From contig WHVD01000009.1 in NCBI GenBank assembly GCA_015178975.1, forward strand, positions 806,001-870,000: a stretch of DNA of 64,000 nucleotides, read 5' to 3'. The notes beneath the pieces are model-generated. The model searched no databases and was not told the origin of the DNA. It saw only the letters and a program-made list of their open reading frames with translations. The translations under genes were made by a program, and so were the position numbers. Every line of letters begins with the position of its first letter. The stretch's first letter is position 1. Source of the DNA: Hysterangium stoloniferum (taxonomy: Eukaryota; Basidiomycota; Agaricomycetes; Hysterangiales; Hysterangiaceae). This document shows positions 33,482-43,815 of this stretch, piece by piece.

Positions 33482-34843
33482 AGGATACAGTGTTATTCAT
33501 TGTGATTCACTATTGTTCAAGAAGATTCAGTTCAATTCATTGCAATTTGCAATTGTTTGGGAGGATTCAGTCTGATTCACAAATATTTGAGAGGAACCAG
33601 TGTGGTTCATTGCAATTTGCATTTGTTTGGGAGGATTCAGTGCCATTCCACCACATGTCAATATGTAAGGCATCTTAACATTCTGTGGATTAACTGATGG
33701 AGATGGGTCAGTATATAGGAATCTCACACAGATGTGATTCCTGTCATTGTCAGGATAGATACACAGCATATGATATGCAGATTATAGGGGTGTTCACACC
33801 AATGTGATTCTTGAGATTTGTGGGGTACATACACAACACATGATATACAGAGTTTATGGATGCCCATACTGTGGCAATTCCTACAATTCCTGGAGTAGCT
33901 ATGTACATAGTCCATGCTATGCAAGGAATGGACATGATCAGAGTGGTGATTCTTGGGATTCCCAGGGTAGATACACAGTGCATGATATCCAGGTTGTGGG
34001 GCTGAGTCACACAGAGGTGATTCTGAGATTCCTGGGTAGATACACATCACATGATATTCAGATGACAGGGTGTTCACACAGAGGTGATTCCTGAGATTCC
34101 TAGGGAGCATACACAGAATATGATATATAGAATATATGGGTACCCACAATCCAGTGGGTCTTAATATTTCTAGGGTAGATACACAATGCATGCTATGCAG
34201 AAATGGATATGATGACACAGTGGCAATCTTTAAAATTCCCATTGTAGATACACACCATGTGATATGCAGATTGTGGGGCTGAGTCAGATTGAGGCAATTC
34301 TTGAGATCCTTAGGGTAGACACACAAGACATGATATGCAGTATATAGGGGTGCTCCCAATAGTTGAATTTTGATATTCTCAGGGTAGAGATCCAGTGAAT
34401 GTATGCAGGCTTCCCAGGTGTTCACACAGAGGGATATCTCGAGATTGTGAGGATGGATGTGTGGTGCAAGCTATGCAGATAATAGGGGACTCACACTGAG
34501 GTGATTCCTGATATTGTTAGGGTAGATACACAGCACATGATATCCAGATTATAGAGGTACTCATACTGAGATGATTCTTGAGATTCCTAGGGTAGATACA
34601 TATCCCATCCTATTCAGAAGGTCATGCTATTCAGAAGGTGGCTGTGATCACACAGTGGTGATTCCTGAGATTCCTAGGGTAGATACACAGTTACACAGTT
34701 CATGATATGTAGGTTGGGTGGCTAATTCACACTGAGGCAATTCTTGAGATCTTTAGGGTAGATACACAACATGGGATATGCAGATAATTGGGTGCTTACA
34801 ATTCTTGGGTTTCCTAGGGTACAGTAGACATCCAGTGCATGTA

Positions 34844-36454
34844 CAGTGGCTCAAAAAACTGTCCCAATGTTTTCTCCTTTTTGAAAGGTTAGGTTGGTAT
34901 GGACCACTGAAATAAGCAGAAAATCTATGTGAATTATAAAAGGTACTATAGGATCATGGCTTGAAGGTAAGCTGTGGTTCATGTGATTTGAATCAAAATC
35001 CATTAAATAATAAATACAACAAAACAGCTGCTCATTGGGAGAGTTTTTTGACCCTTTATTTTTTGACCTTTGTTCCTACTGTTATGCACCAGTACAAGGC
35101 ATAGGGAGGCTGTGGGAACAATAAAACATGTCACATGACTGTATTTGTATTTGTTTGACAGGTTTAAAGTGGTTCAACTACATCCTGACTTCTTACCACC
35201 ATCATGAGATCTATTTCTGCTACTCAACACTCTTCTATTGTCTCTCTCCTCAATGAAGGCTATTCCTATTGCCAAATCCAGGAAGGAACTGGTCTAGGAA
35301 AGAGTACTGTGAATAGGATTAGTAGGGAAGTGGATGGGAACAAGGAGAACAATCCTGGGGGCCATCTTTCCAAGCTTCTGGTCATGACAAACAGTCAATA
35401 ATCCATCAAATCAGCTCTGGACAGCTTGATAATGTAGTTCAGGCTACCCAATTCATTAATTCTATCATCTCCAACCCTGTCACTCCCCAAACAGTCAGAA
35501 ATATACTGAAGGAGAATGGTTTTTACTCTGCAACAAAGCAAAAGTGACTATTGCTCAAAGCCATTCATTGTTAGAAGTGGCTCAAATTTGCCCAATATCA
35601 TGAAAATTGGACTGTGGAGGACTGGAAGAGGGTGTTATGGTCAGATGAGACCAAGATTAACAGGATTGGGTCAGATGGAAAGTCATATGTATGGAAACAA
35701 AGAGGAGAAACAGTGTCTGACAAGACTACAACACCAATGGTCAAACATGGAGGAGGAAATAACCTTATGGTATGGGGTTGTATGGGTTGGAATGGGGTGG
35801 GAAAGCTCATAGAAGTGCAGGGGAGGATGGATGCTGAACAATACTGTCAAATTTTGGAGCTGGGAGTAGTGAGAAGTTTTGAAAAGTTGGAAATGGAGGA
35901 GGCCAACCATTACTTTCAGCAGGACAATGATCCTAAACATACATCTCAGCAGGCAACAAAATGGTTTGAGGACAAGGAAATTCAAGTCCTATCCTGGCCT
36001 CCCCAATCACCTGATCTTAATGCCATAGAACATCTTTGGGAATACCTCAAATGCCAACTCCAAAAATATAATATATCACCCAAGGGAGTACATGAATTGT
36101 GGGAGAGAGTGATGGAGGAGTGGAATGCAATCCAACCAGAAGTTTGCCAAGATCTAATAGAAAGTATGCCTAGAAGGATCAGGGCAGTTATAAAGGAAAA
36201 AGGGGGGTATACAAAGTACTAGAAAGTAAAATAATCATACTGTAGGTCAAAAAACTGTCCCAATGAGTAGCTGTTTTGTTTTATTTATTATTCAATGGGT
36301 TTTGATTCAAATCACATGAACCGAGGCTTACCTTCAAGCCATGATCCTATAGTACCTTTGATAACTTACTTAGATATTCTGCTTATGTCAGTAATCCATG
36401 CCAACCCAAATTTTCCAAAATGAGAAAACATTGGGACAGTCTTTTGAGCCACTG
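34844..36454 (+). mobile_element. Tc1/mariner element T2, complete ends, 1611 bp
   Basis: Tips CAGTGGCTCAAAAAACTG (34844) and the inverted tip ending GAGCCACTG (36454), each flanked by TA. Arms of about 200 bases each carry an inverted inner tip (about 35033-35056 and 36245-36270). A unit of the surrounding satellite near 36915 (cagtgcatgcatgtatgcaaa) shows the pre-insertion target. Inactive only through damage in the N-terminal half of its gene. Confidence 0.93.
35204..36222 (+). pseudogene. Tc1/mariner DD34E transposase (T2), frameshifted
   Basis: N-terminal helix-turn-helix (MRSISATQHSSIVSLL, CQIQEGTGLGKSTVNRIS) up to HLSKLL, after which the frame is lost (stop at 35399-35401). The matching amino acids then continue in another frame up to about 35545. 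From 35614 a 203-residue open frame holds the whole catalytic part: LWSDETKINRIGSDG (first Asp), HYFQQDNDPKHTS (second Asp) and SPDLNAIEHLWEYL (Glu), with 34 residues between the second Asp and the Glu. It ends MPRRIRAVIKEKGGYTKY. All three catalytic residues remain. Confidence 0.88.
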
Positions 36455-37190
36455 TATGCAAACTTCAGAGGTGTTCATACATTAGAATTTCTCAGGATAA
36501 ATGCACAGTCCAAGCTATGGATATTATAGGGGTGGTTCACACTGAGGTGATTCTTGAGATTGTTGAAGTTGATACACAGCACATGATATGCAGATCATAG
36601 GGATGCTCACACAGAGGTGACTCTTGAGATCCCTCAGATACTTACATGAACATGGTATTCAGACTGTATGGATTCCCACTGAAGTGAGTCAGAAGGTTCC
36701 TAGGGTAGATACAGAGTCCATAATATGGAGAAAATGGGTGTCATAATGCAGTGGTGATGTCTGGGATTCCTAGGATAGATACACAGTGCCTGGAATATGC
36801 AGATTATAGGGCTCACTCACACTGAGGTAATTCCTGAGATTTTTAGGATAGATTCACACCAAGTGATATGTAGATTATACAGATGCTTACAAGAGATGAT
36901 TCCTGAGATTCCTAGGGTAGACATTCAGTGCATGCATGTATGCAAATGTCAGAGGTGTCCACACAGAGGTAGGTCTTAGGATTCTTAGGATGGATGCACA
37001 GTGCATACTATGCAGAGGGTGACTTACACAGTGGTGATTCTTGAGACTCTTAAGATAGTGCATAGTACAACATATGCAGATCATAGGGGTGTTCACACAG
37101 GGATGTTTCTTGACATTCTCAGAGCATACACACAGTGCATGATATAGAGGTACTCACAAGAGGTGATTCTCGAGATTCATAGGCTACATA

Positions 37191-38254
37191 GAACCTGTAC
37201 AATAATTCAGATATTCTGTAAATGAATCACCTATGCTTATTCCACCACTGAGACATTGAGATTCACTGCAAGTATGGGTTTGCCATGGTCCACAGCTACA
37301 TTATAAGTCCAGACCTACCCAAGTTCAGGTAGTGTCATGGTTATGCAGAAAGACCTGGGATCAATTCCCAATCTGGCCAATCACTCTACATTTAAACACT
37401 GGGACTGTAAAGTTGGACTCATGGTTGACCACATTCTCATGTCGCCTATCTGCTTCAAATGTCTGTAGATACCTGAAGATGTTTTGTATTGGTATCCAAG
37501 GAATTAATCTGGGTATTTATCTACATAATAGATACATGGATCAAAACTATCTTCTTGTGTCAAACCCAAACAGGTAGTGGTCAATATTTGGGAGTTGATA
37601 TGCCAGTGAGTTTGTGTACCAGTACTCAGGACTCAGGGGATGAAACTTGTGGTGAGCCTTGGACAGACACATGATACAGATATGTACATCATATCATATT
37701 CCAACATGCTCACTCACTACCTGCTCACTACAGCTCCAATTTTTTAAATTACATTCTGGCAATCAACTTTATCCAACTTCACCTGAACCAATCCCTTGGT
37801 AAATGAATCCATGATTTGGTGACCAAGTAGAATGTATAATAATTCAAGTTTACTAGCTTTGACAAAAAATGATGGGATAGGCCCATATGTAACTATGTTG
37901 ATGTCTTCTTAAAATTCTCATTAAGGTTGTGTCCCACTGGTAATGGGGAATGTGTATGAAGCATTGCAAGATATGTATATAAGCCTTGTCTTACACACAT
38001 AAGGCAAGTGTTAAGGGGTTGTGACACAGGAGTGACTATGCAGAAGATGAAGGGTCTGGTTCTATAGATAAGTGGAGCTTTGCTTCAATGTACAGTACAT
38101 GTTGTCCCCTTGCACAAACTGTCTGGGCGCTCCAGTATTTCAGAAACAAACAAGAAGTACATCCTAACTGAAAAGATCAACACTTAGCTGTTATATGGAG
38201 GGCCAGAGTCTAAGGTTAAAGGTAATTATAGTCTTGAGCTTGCAGAAGACCAAA
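37191..38254. other. Repeat-derived stretch with a Copia 3' end and tRNA-like relic
   Basis: On the minus strand at about 37850-37740 the phrase MDSFTKGLVQVKLDKVDCQN resembles the end of a Copia RNase H. To its left a possible LTR begins TGTTGGAATATGATATG (reading minus, about 37712). The segment 37865-38040 (gatgggataggcccatatg.., gtaatggggaatgtgtatgaag..) recurs at 41160-41274 and 43015-43040, so it is a further repeat. A tRNA-like relic is at 37328-37378. Confidence 0.45.
37328..37378 (+). other. tRNA-like relic, possible SINE head
   Basis: The segment ggTAGTGTCATGGTTATGCA resembles an A-box/D-arm. It is followed after a short gap by a T-arm-like hairpin (TGGGATCAATTCCCA). It lacks an anticodon arm and matching acceptor strands, so it is not a functional tRNA. 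Confidence 0.3.
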
Positions 38255-38479
38255 GGAGGATAACCAAAAACTTTAAAAGTTATTTATCCACTCAAGTATA
38301 TATATATATATGGTTTGTTGTAGAATTAATATTTAATCAAATTCAGTCTATCAGGTGATACTCTGGAGAATAAGGAAATATTAACATTTATCTTGTATCT
38401 GACAAAAGTTAGTCAAACAAACATATATAGATTATCCTTTTGGGGATAAATTCCACAACATGGATTGGTTGGCCAGATA

Positions 38480-40082
38480 CAGTGGCTTCCAAAACTGTCC
38501 CAATGTTTTGGTAATTCTCAATAAATGCTTTATAACCTACCAAGTAAATTTTCTAAAATAGTGAAATTATTTTCACATATACCTTAGCATACTAGCTTTG
38601 ATCGACCCAAATATTACATAATATAGATGGATATTGGTGTCACAGTGAATATTTAAAAATGACCAATCATTGGGACAGTTTTGCAACTCTCTCTTTTCAC
38701 ACATTTCATTATATCATATTATAATCTATAGGGCTAGGAAAATTACAAGAAAAATCACGTGACATCTACTTGATGTTCTAATTAATATGTGACATGAAAT
38801 GTCACATTTTAACTATCATTCTTATCATGAAAGATATTTCCCCTCTTAAAAGAGAACAAGCCATCTCCCTCCTACAAAATGGCCTCTTCAATAGGAATGT
38901 AGCCTCTACAACAGGTGTTAGCAAGTCTACTATCAGTAGAATTGCTCAGGAGATGGACATAGACAAAGAAAACCTGAAAGGAGGATGTCCTTCCAAGCTT
39001 TCTCCTACTGACCAGAGGAGGATCATATATACATACATCAAATCACCTCTGGCAAGCTAGATAATGCTGTCAGGCCACACACTTCATCAATTCCTTCAAT
39101 GAATCCCATGTCTCATCCAAACCAGTTAGGAGGATCTTGAAACAGCATGGTTTAAAAGCTGTAGTCAAAGCCTTGCTCAAGGCTCAACATAGAAAGCCAG
39201 GTTAAGCTTTGCCCTCAAGTATGTGCCAAAACTGGACTGTGGATGATTGGAAAAGGGTCTTGTGGTCTTATGAGACCAAGATAAATAAGATTGGATCAGA
39301 TGGACATCAATATATGTGGAAGAAAGCTGGAGAACCACTTTCTGATAGGACAACCCAACTTACAGTCAAGCATGGAGGTGGAAATATCATGATGTGGGGC
39401 TGTATGGGTTGGAATGGAGTGGGAATGCTTGCAGATATTGAAGGAAGGATGGATTATGCACAATATGTGGAGATCCTGGCTCAGCATTTGTCCCAGAGCA
39501 TTGAAGATTTGAAGATTCCAGCAGGTGAGACCATTTTCCAGCAGGATAATCACCCTAAACACACATCCAAGATGGCACAAAAATGGTTTTCTGAAAATCA
39601 TATTCAGGTGTTAGACTGGCCAGCACAGTCTCCTGACCTGAATCCCATAGAAAATATTTGGTTTCACCTGAAGAAACAGCTCCAGAAATATCCTTCACCA
39701 CCAAAGGAAGTTTGGGAGTTATGGGAGAGGGTGGAAGTGGAATGGCCAAAGATTGAGCCTCAGGAGTGTCAGAAACTGATAGAAAGTATGCCCAGAAGAC
39801 TTGATGCTGTAATAAAGGCTAAGGGAGGCCATACAAAGTACTAGAATAACAAGATATCTGATTCAAAAAGAGTGGTTGCAAAACTGTCCCAATGATTGGT
39901 CATTTTTAAATATTCACTGTGACACCAATATCCATCTATATTATGTAGTATTTGGGTATATCAAAGCTAGTATGCTAAGTTATATGTGAGAATATTTTCA
40001 CTATTTTAGAAAATTTATTTGGTAGGTTATAAAGCATTTATTGAGAATTACCAAAACATTGGGACCATTTTGGAAGCCACTG
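38480..40082 (+). mobile_element. Tc1/mariner element T3, complete ends, 1603 bp
   Basis: Tips CAGTGGCTTCCAAAACTG (38480) and the inverted tip ending GGAAGCCACTG (40082), flanked by TA. The arms of about 210 bases match almost throughout and each carries an inner inverted tip (about 38664-38690 and 39875-39900). It is inserted in MITE H copy 2, so it is younger than that MITE. Confidence 0.92.
38827..39844 (+). pseudogene. Tc1/mariner transposase (T3), first catalytic Asp replaced by Tyr
   Basis: The start is probably at MKDISPLKREQAISLL (38827); an in-frame ATG at 38794 adds 11 residues. Helix-turn-helix NRNVASTTGVSKSTISRIAQ; the frame is lost after IKSPLAS. A 211-codon frame from 39209 carries the catalytic part. 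The LWSDETKIN motif reads LWSYETKIN, losing the first metal-binding Asp. The second Asp (FQQDNHPKHTS) and the Glu (SPDLNPIENIWFHL) are kept. It ends MPRRLDAVIKAKGGHTKY. The missing Asp alone should abolish cleavage. Confidence 0.88.
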
Positions 40083-40189
40083 TAGTTCTGGTTAACTTTC
40101 TAAACCAAATAAATTTAAATTATATGAACTACATTTGAAAGTTCACATGTATACAAGAGAATGCATCTTATCCCAAAGATTACATCATA

Positions 40190-40430
40190 ACCCAAATAAT
40201 CTTGTTTAACCATGATGTTTGTGGATATTTAAAAGTCACAGAGATACTAGAGAATGCATCTCATCCCAAAGATTAAGTCATGATCCAGATAATCTTGTTT
40301 AACTATGACATTTGTGCATATTTTAAAAGTCACAGAGATACTAGAGAATGTACTTTATCCCAAAGATTAGGTAACAACCCAGATAATCTTGTATAATCAT
40401 GACATTTGTGCATATTTTAAAAGAGCATAC
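40190..40430. repeat. Tandem repeat, about 97-bp unit, three copies
   Basis: Units read cccaaagatta..tcatgatccagataatcttgttt..ctatgacatttgtgcatattttaaaagtcacagagatactagagaatg. They lie inside MITE H copy 2; copy 1 has about one unit. Confidence 0.8.
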
Positions 40431-40571
40431 AAGTCTTAAAGATAAAATTTTGGGGTAATGAAATATAAATCCCTAAAACATGTAGTCATAGCCAGAGGAA
40501 ATAGTCTTACTTAAAAGTATGAGGACTCTTCCATAAAATTTTGTATATTCAATGAATTGTGACTATTCTCC

Positions 40572-41274
40572 AAAGTGAAAGACACTAAAGACAGAGCAGG
40601 AAATACCTAAGTTGATATTCAAACTAAAGAATAGTAAAATACAAATAAGAGACTTTAAACTAACAAGATATGGCAAAATGGAATTATATAGAACATGGTT
40701 GAATTAGGAAACAGAGTTCAAGCAAATAACAGAAAAGTGGAATACAGGAAAATGGAGGCATGGGTCAAGGTGATGAATAAATGGATTAGATAAATGATAA
40801 TGATTCCAAAGAAATTAATAAAGTGACACAGGTAGATCATTTTGCAGAGCATAGTGCTTCTATTTAAAAATAACTAAATAAAACAATACTGACATGTAAT
40901 CAATTTCACTGGATTGTTAATTGATGGGAAATTACCACAACTTGACAACATGTTAGGACTGGGAAACCTGCTGGGACCCAGAACCCATCCTATATGCACC
41001 TGGCTCTCTATATCATACAAACCAGTCACCAGACTCTGACTGAACACTGGACACTCTGAACCCCTTCTTCCCAATCTGTCCAACATCTGTTCCATCACAG
41101 ACCCCCTTGTTCCCATTATGTTTAACATCTGGTTTATTGTTTTATTGTATGCCTATTCTGAAAATGATGGGATATGCCTATATGTAACTATTATATGTGG
41201 AAGTCTTAAAATTCTCCTTAAGCTTGAGACCCACTAGTAATGGGGAATGTTTATGAAGTGTTGCAAACTATGTA
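40572..41274. other. Repeat-derived stretch with an LTR-D fragment
   Basis: 40951-41110 resembles the start of the inverted LTR-D copy at 54917 (TGTTAGGACTGGGAAACCTG, then cctatatgcacc and caccagactct). 41160-41274 repeats the segment at 37865-37985 and is the target of mariner T4. No gene was seen. Confidence 0.5.
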
Positions 41275-43014
41275 CAGTGACTCACAAAATGTATCCAATG
41301 TTTTGCAGTTTCAACTTATATACAGTATCTTATACCTTAGTAGATAAAATAGTAAAGATCACCGAAATATTTGTCAACATGCTCTATCATGTACATATAG
41401 TTTGATATACATAATGATGCTTTAAGTGACCCATCTTGAAATACAGACCAAGGTGTCTAACATGCCTGCGAGTGTTTGGATGGAAAACCCGAGCGTGTAA
41501 TGAAAGTGAAAAGGTCAAGACCTCTGTCATGGAGGGCACCGATGCCCGGACCAGATGATCTCCATATATAGTAACAATATGAATATTTTAATAGAGAAGG
41601 TTCATTGGATACCTTTTGTTGCTGACAAGGTTAGGTGGGAAATTACTTGTATTTAATGCTTGGTATAGCCACCCTTTCCCTTTAATGTATCTGAAAATTT
41701 CCTACACATATTTTCAATCAAATCCTGACATACCTTTGCATCAATCCTGTACCATTCCTTCATCACCCTCTCCCAAAACTCTTCCATCCCCTGGAGTGCA
41801 TTCTCATACCCTGCCAACCTCCTCTTCAGGTGATTCCATAAGTGTTCAATGGGATTCAGGTCAGAAGACTGTGATGACCATGAGAGAACCCTGAAACAAT
41901 TTATTGGAACTAATTCTGGGCCTTCTTGCAGGTGTGCTCAGGGACATTATCCTGCTGGAAGCTGCAGATTTCATAGTCACTAAGGCTGGCTTGTAGGCCA
42001 TCCTCCAGAATCTGTATGTAGAGATCACCATCCATCCTTCCATCAATCTTGCATGCATACCCCCCCCCCCCCTCTCACAGCATACATCCCCATACCATCA
42101 AAGATCCACCACTGAACTTCAGGGTTCCCTCAACCAGCCTGCCACTCAAGCCCTCCCCTGCCTTTTCCCACACCCACTTCCCACCATCTAACCTCAGCCC
42201 ATAGATTTTGGTCTCATCAGACCACACCCTGCTTCCAGTCCTCCACAGTCCAATTCTGATATGCCAAAGCAAAGTCCATCCTCTCCTTCCTATACTTCTT
42301 ATACAGAAAAAGCCTTTTCTTCTTTACCACAGGCTTCATCCCAGCTGCCTTGAGTCCACAATGCACTGTTTGAGGATGGAGTGACTGGTTGGTGGTAGTT
42401 CAAAGTGCCTTTGTTGTATCTACAGCTGTGCCAGCCTTCCCAGAGCTGATAAGGCATCATGCAAAACGGATACAGTATTGGCTGTAGAGAGTTTGGAAGG
42501 GTGACCATCAGAGGCCTTAGAACAATGGGAATTATATTAAGAGTGAAGTTTAGAGATAGTAGCAAAGCCATAGCCAGTAGAAAATGAAATATGTTTGGCA
42601 GAATAGCCAGCTTCAAGTAGAGAAAGGATCTCATGCTGGGCAGCAGGGAAAAGGGGATGCATAGTTGGAATTAAGAGAATCTTAGCTGTGAGAGCCCTTT
42701 GACTTATACTTTAACACAACATGATCACATAACATGTTGAAAAAACATAAACAAGTGCAAAAAATCAACATAGTACATGATTTTCATACAAGAGCCTGTC
42801 AGCAACAAAAGGTATCCAATGAACCTTCTATATTAAAATATTCATATTGTTACCACATATGGAGATTACACAATGACATTATACATATCTTCTCAAACCA
42901 TGCATGATAGAGCATGTTGAAAAATATTCTGGCGATTTTCACTATTTTATCTGCTGAGGGATAAGGTATGTAAGTTGAAACAGCAAAACATTGGATACAT
43001 TTTGTGAGTCCCTG
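41275..43014 (-). mobile_element. Tc1/mariner element T4
   Basis: Tips CAGTGACTCACAAAATG (41275, after TA) and a degenerate inverted tip ending GTGAGTCCCTG (43014). Inner inverted tips at about 41600-41622 and 42795-42820 both read in the CAGCAACAAAAGGTATCC form. Matching repeat sequence at 37960-38000 shows the empty site (gcaagatatgtatataagcc). The transposase lies on the minus strand. Confidence 0.82.
41640..42700 (-). pseudogene. Tc1/mariner transposase remains (T4)
   Basis: Reading minus: a damaged N-terminal part (42634-42299), then VWSDETKIYGLRLDGGKWVW with the first Asp and LKFSGGSLMVWGCM. A 13-base run of C at 42060-42072 follows, and then FQQDNVPEHTCKKAQ in another frame. The C run is a likely cause of the frame loss. 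The end is also shifted between frames. Confidence 0.75.
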
Positions 43015-43815
43015 AATATAAGCCTTGTCTTACATACATACACTGGAGGTATCCCAAGATTTTTGGAGTTGGAAAACCATTAGAAAATCTTGCTATTTGG
43101 CCAAATTTTCTAAGCATTTTTGAACTGAAAAACTGTTTGAAAATCTTGAGTTTTAGTAGGTTTTCTGAGGATGAAAACTGTATCTGAAAATGCAAAAAAG
43201 TTTGATCAGGAAATTCCAAGGAAAGATTGTTGGAGATAGCTGATTTTCTTATGGATTTTCTAAATAGGAAAACTGTGAAAAAAGCCTGTATTTTGTTAGG
43301 TTTTTCCACCCAACAAAATTGAAAACTGTAATAATTTGCCTAGAGAAATGAATTGAAAACTACATATTTCTACTCAATTTTTCCCCTCAGGGAATTGAGT
43401 GAAAACTGTGATTTTCTGCCAGAAAAATCTTGTGCTAAGACAAGGATTTTTTAATGTTTTGTCAAGGGGAAAACCATAATTAAATTTACAATTTAATTAT
43501 GTGTAAAATCATTGAACAATTAGATATTTCAACAAGATTTTCCTTGGTTACAAACACAATAGAAATTCAAAAAATGTGTTTGTAAAATCTTGAAGAAATT
43601 AACAATTTCACATAAGTTTCTTAAAGGTTTTTCAAGATGAGAAACCTTGAACCAATTTCTCCCAATTGAGCATGATTCACAATTGTTTGGAAGGATACAG
43701 TGTGATTCACAAGTATTTGAAAGGATTCTTTTAGATTCATGTAGATCCTTTTAGATTCATGTAGATTCATTTAGATCCATCTAGGTAAGGATCTACTTGA
43801 ATCTAAAAGAATCTA
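43015..43815. repeat. Repeat family J (uninterrupted copy)
   Basis: From about 43200 it matches 31274-33640 without the two solo LTRs. The right part (43690-43815) has short direct repeats of gattcatgtagat/ccttttagattc and a near-palindrome around gatccatctaggtaaggatc. Ends at the TA where mariner T6 begins. Confidence 0.72.

Larger units (their letters stand above)
31274..33680. repeat. Repeat family J, split by two solo LTRs
   Basis: Segments 31274-31645, 33001-33134 and 33487-33640 match in order the uninterrupted copy at about 43200-43800 (for example gtttttccacccaacaaaat, ttaatgttttgtcaagggg, ttcaaaaaatatgtttgtg). The two gaps are solo LTRs that entered later. The nature of the repeat is unknown; no coding region was seen. 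Its right part becomes short direct repeats built on ggattcagt/caatttgcaattgtttggg. Confidence 0.75.
33680..37190. repeat. 70-bp satellite array, split by mariner T2
   Basis: Degenerate tandem repeats of about 70 bases built on gtgattcctgagattcctagggtagatacacag.gcatgatatgcagatta (clear 70-base spacing between 34501 and 34571). The array occupies about 33680-34843 and 36455-37190, and T2 sits within one unit. Identity between units is moderate, so the array is old. Confidence 0.85.
38255..40571. mobile_element. MITE family H (copy 2), split by mariner T3
   Basis: Left end GGAGGATAACC and degenerate right end ATTCTCC, flanked by AAA on both sides (38252-38254 and 40572-40574). Apart from T3 it is about 710 bases, longer than copy 1 because of an internal tandem repeat at 40190-40430. 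Ends and interior match the reverse complement of 32463-32987. Confidence 0.72.

Noticed and set aside
33724-34425. 233-codon open frame on the minus strand
   Set aside because: It lies wholly in the 70-base satellite. Because 70 is not a multiple of three, the repeated peptide switches frame (YHVLCVYP then CVSTLGIL), so this is an accident of stop-poor repeats.
37328-37378. Functional tRNA gene
   Set aside because: No anticodon arm and the acceptor strands do not pair; kept only as a relic.
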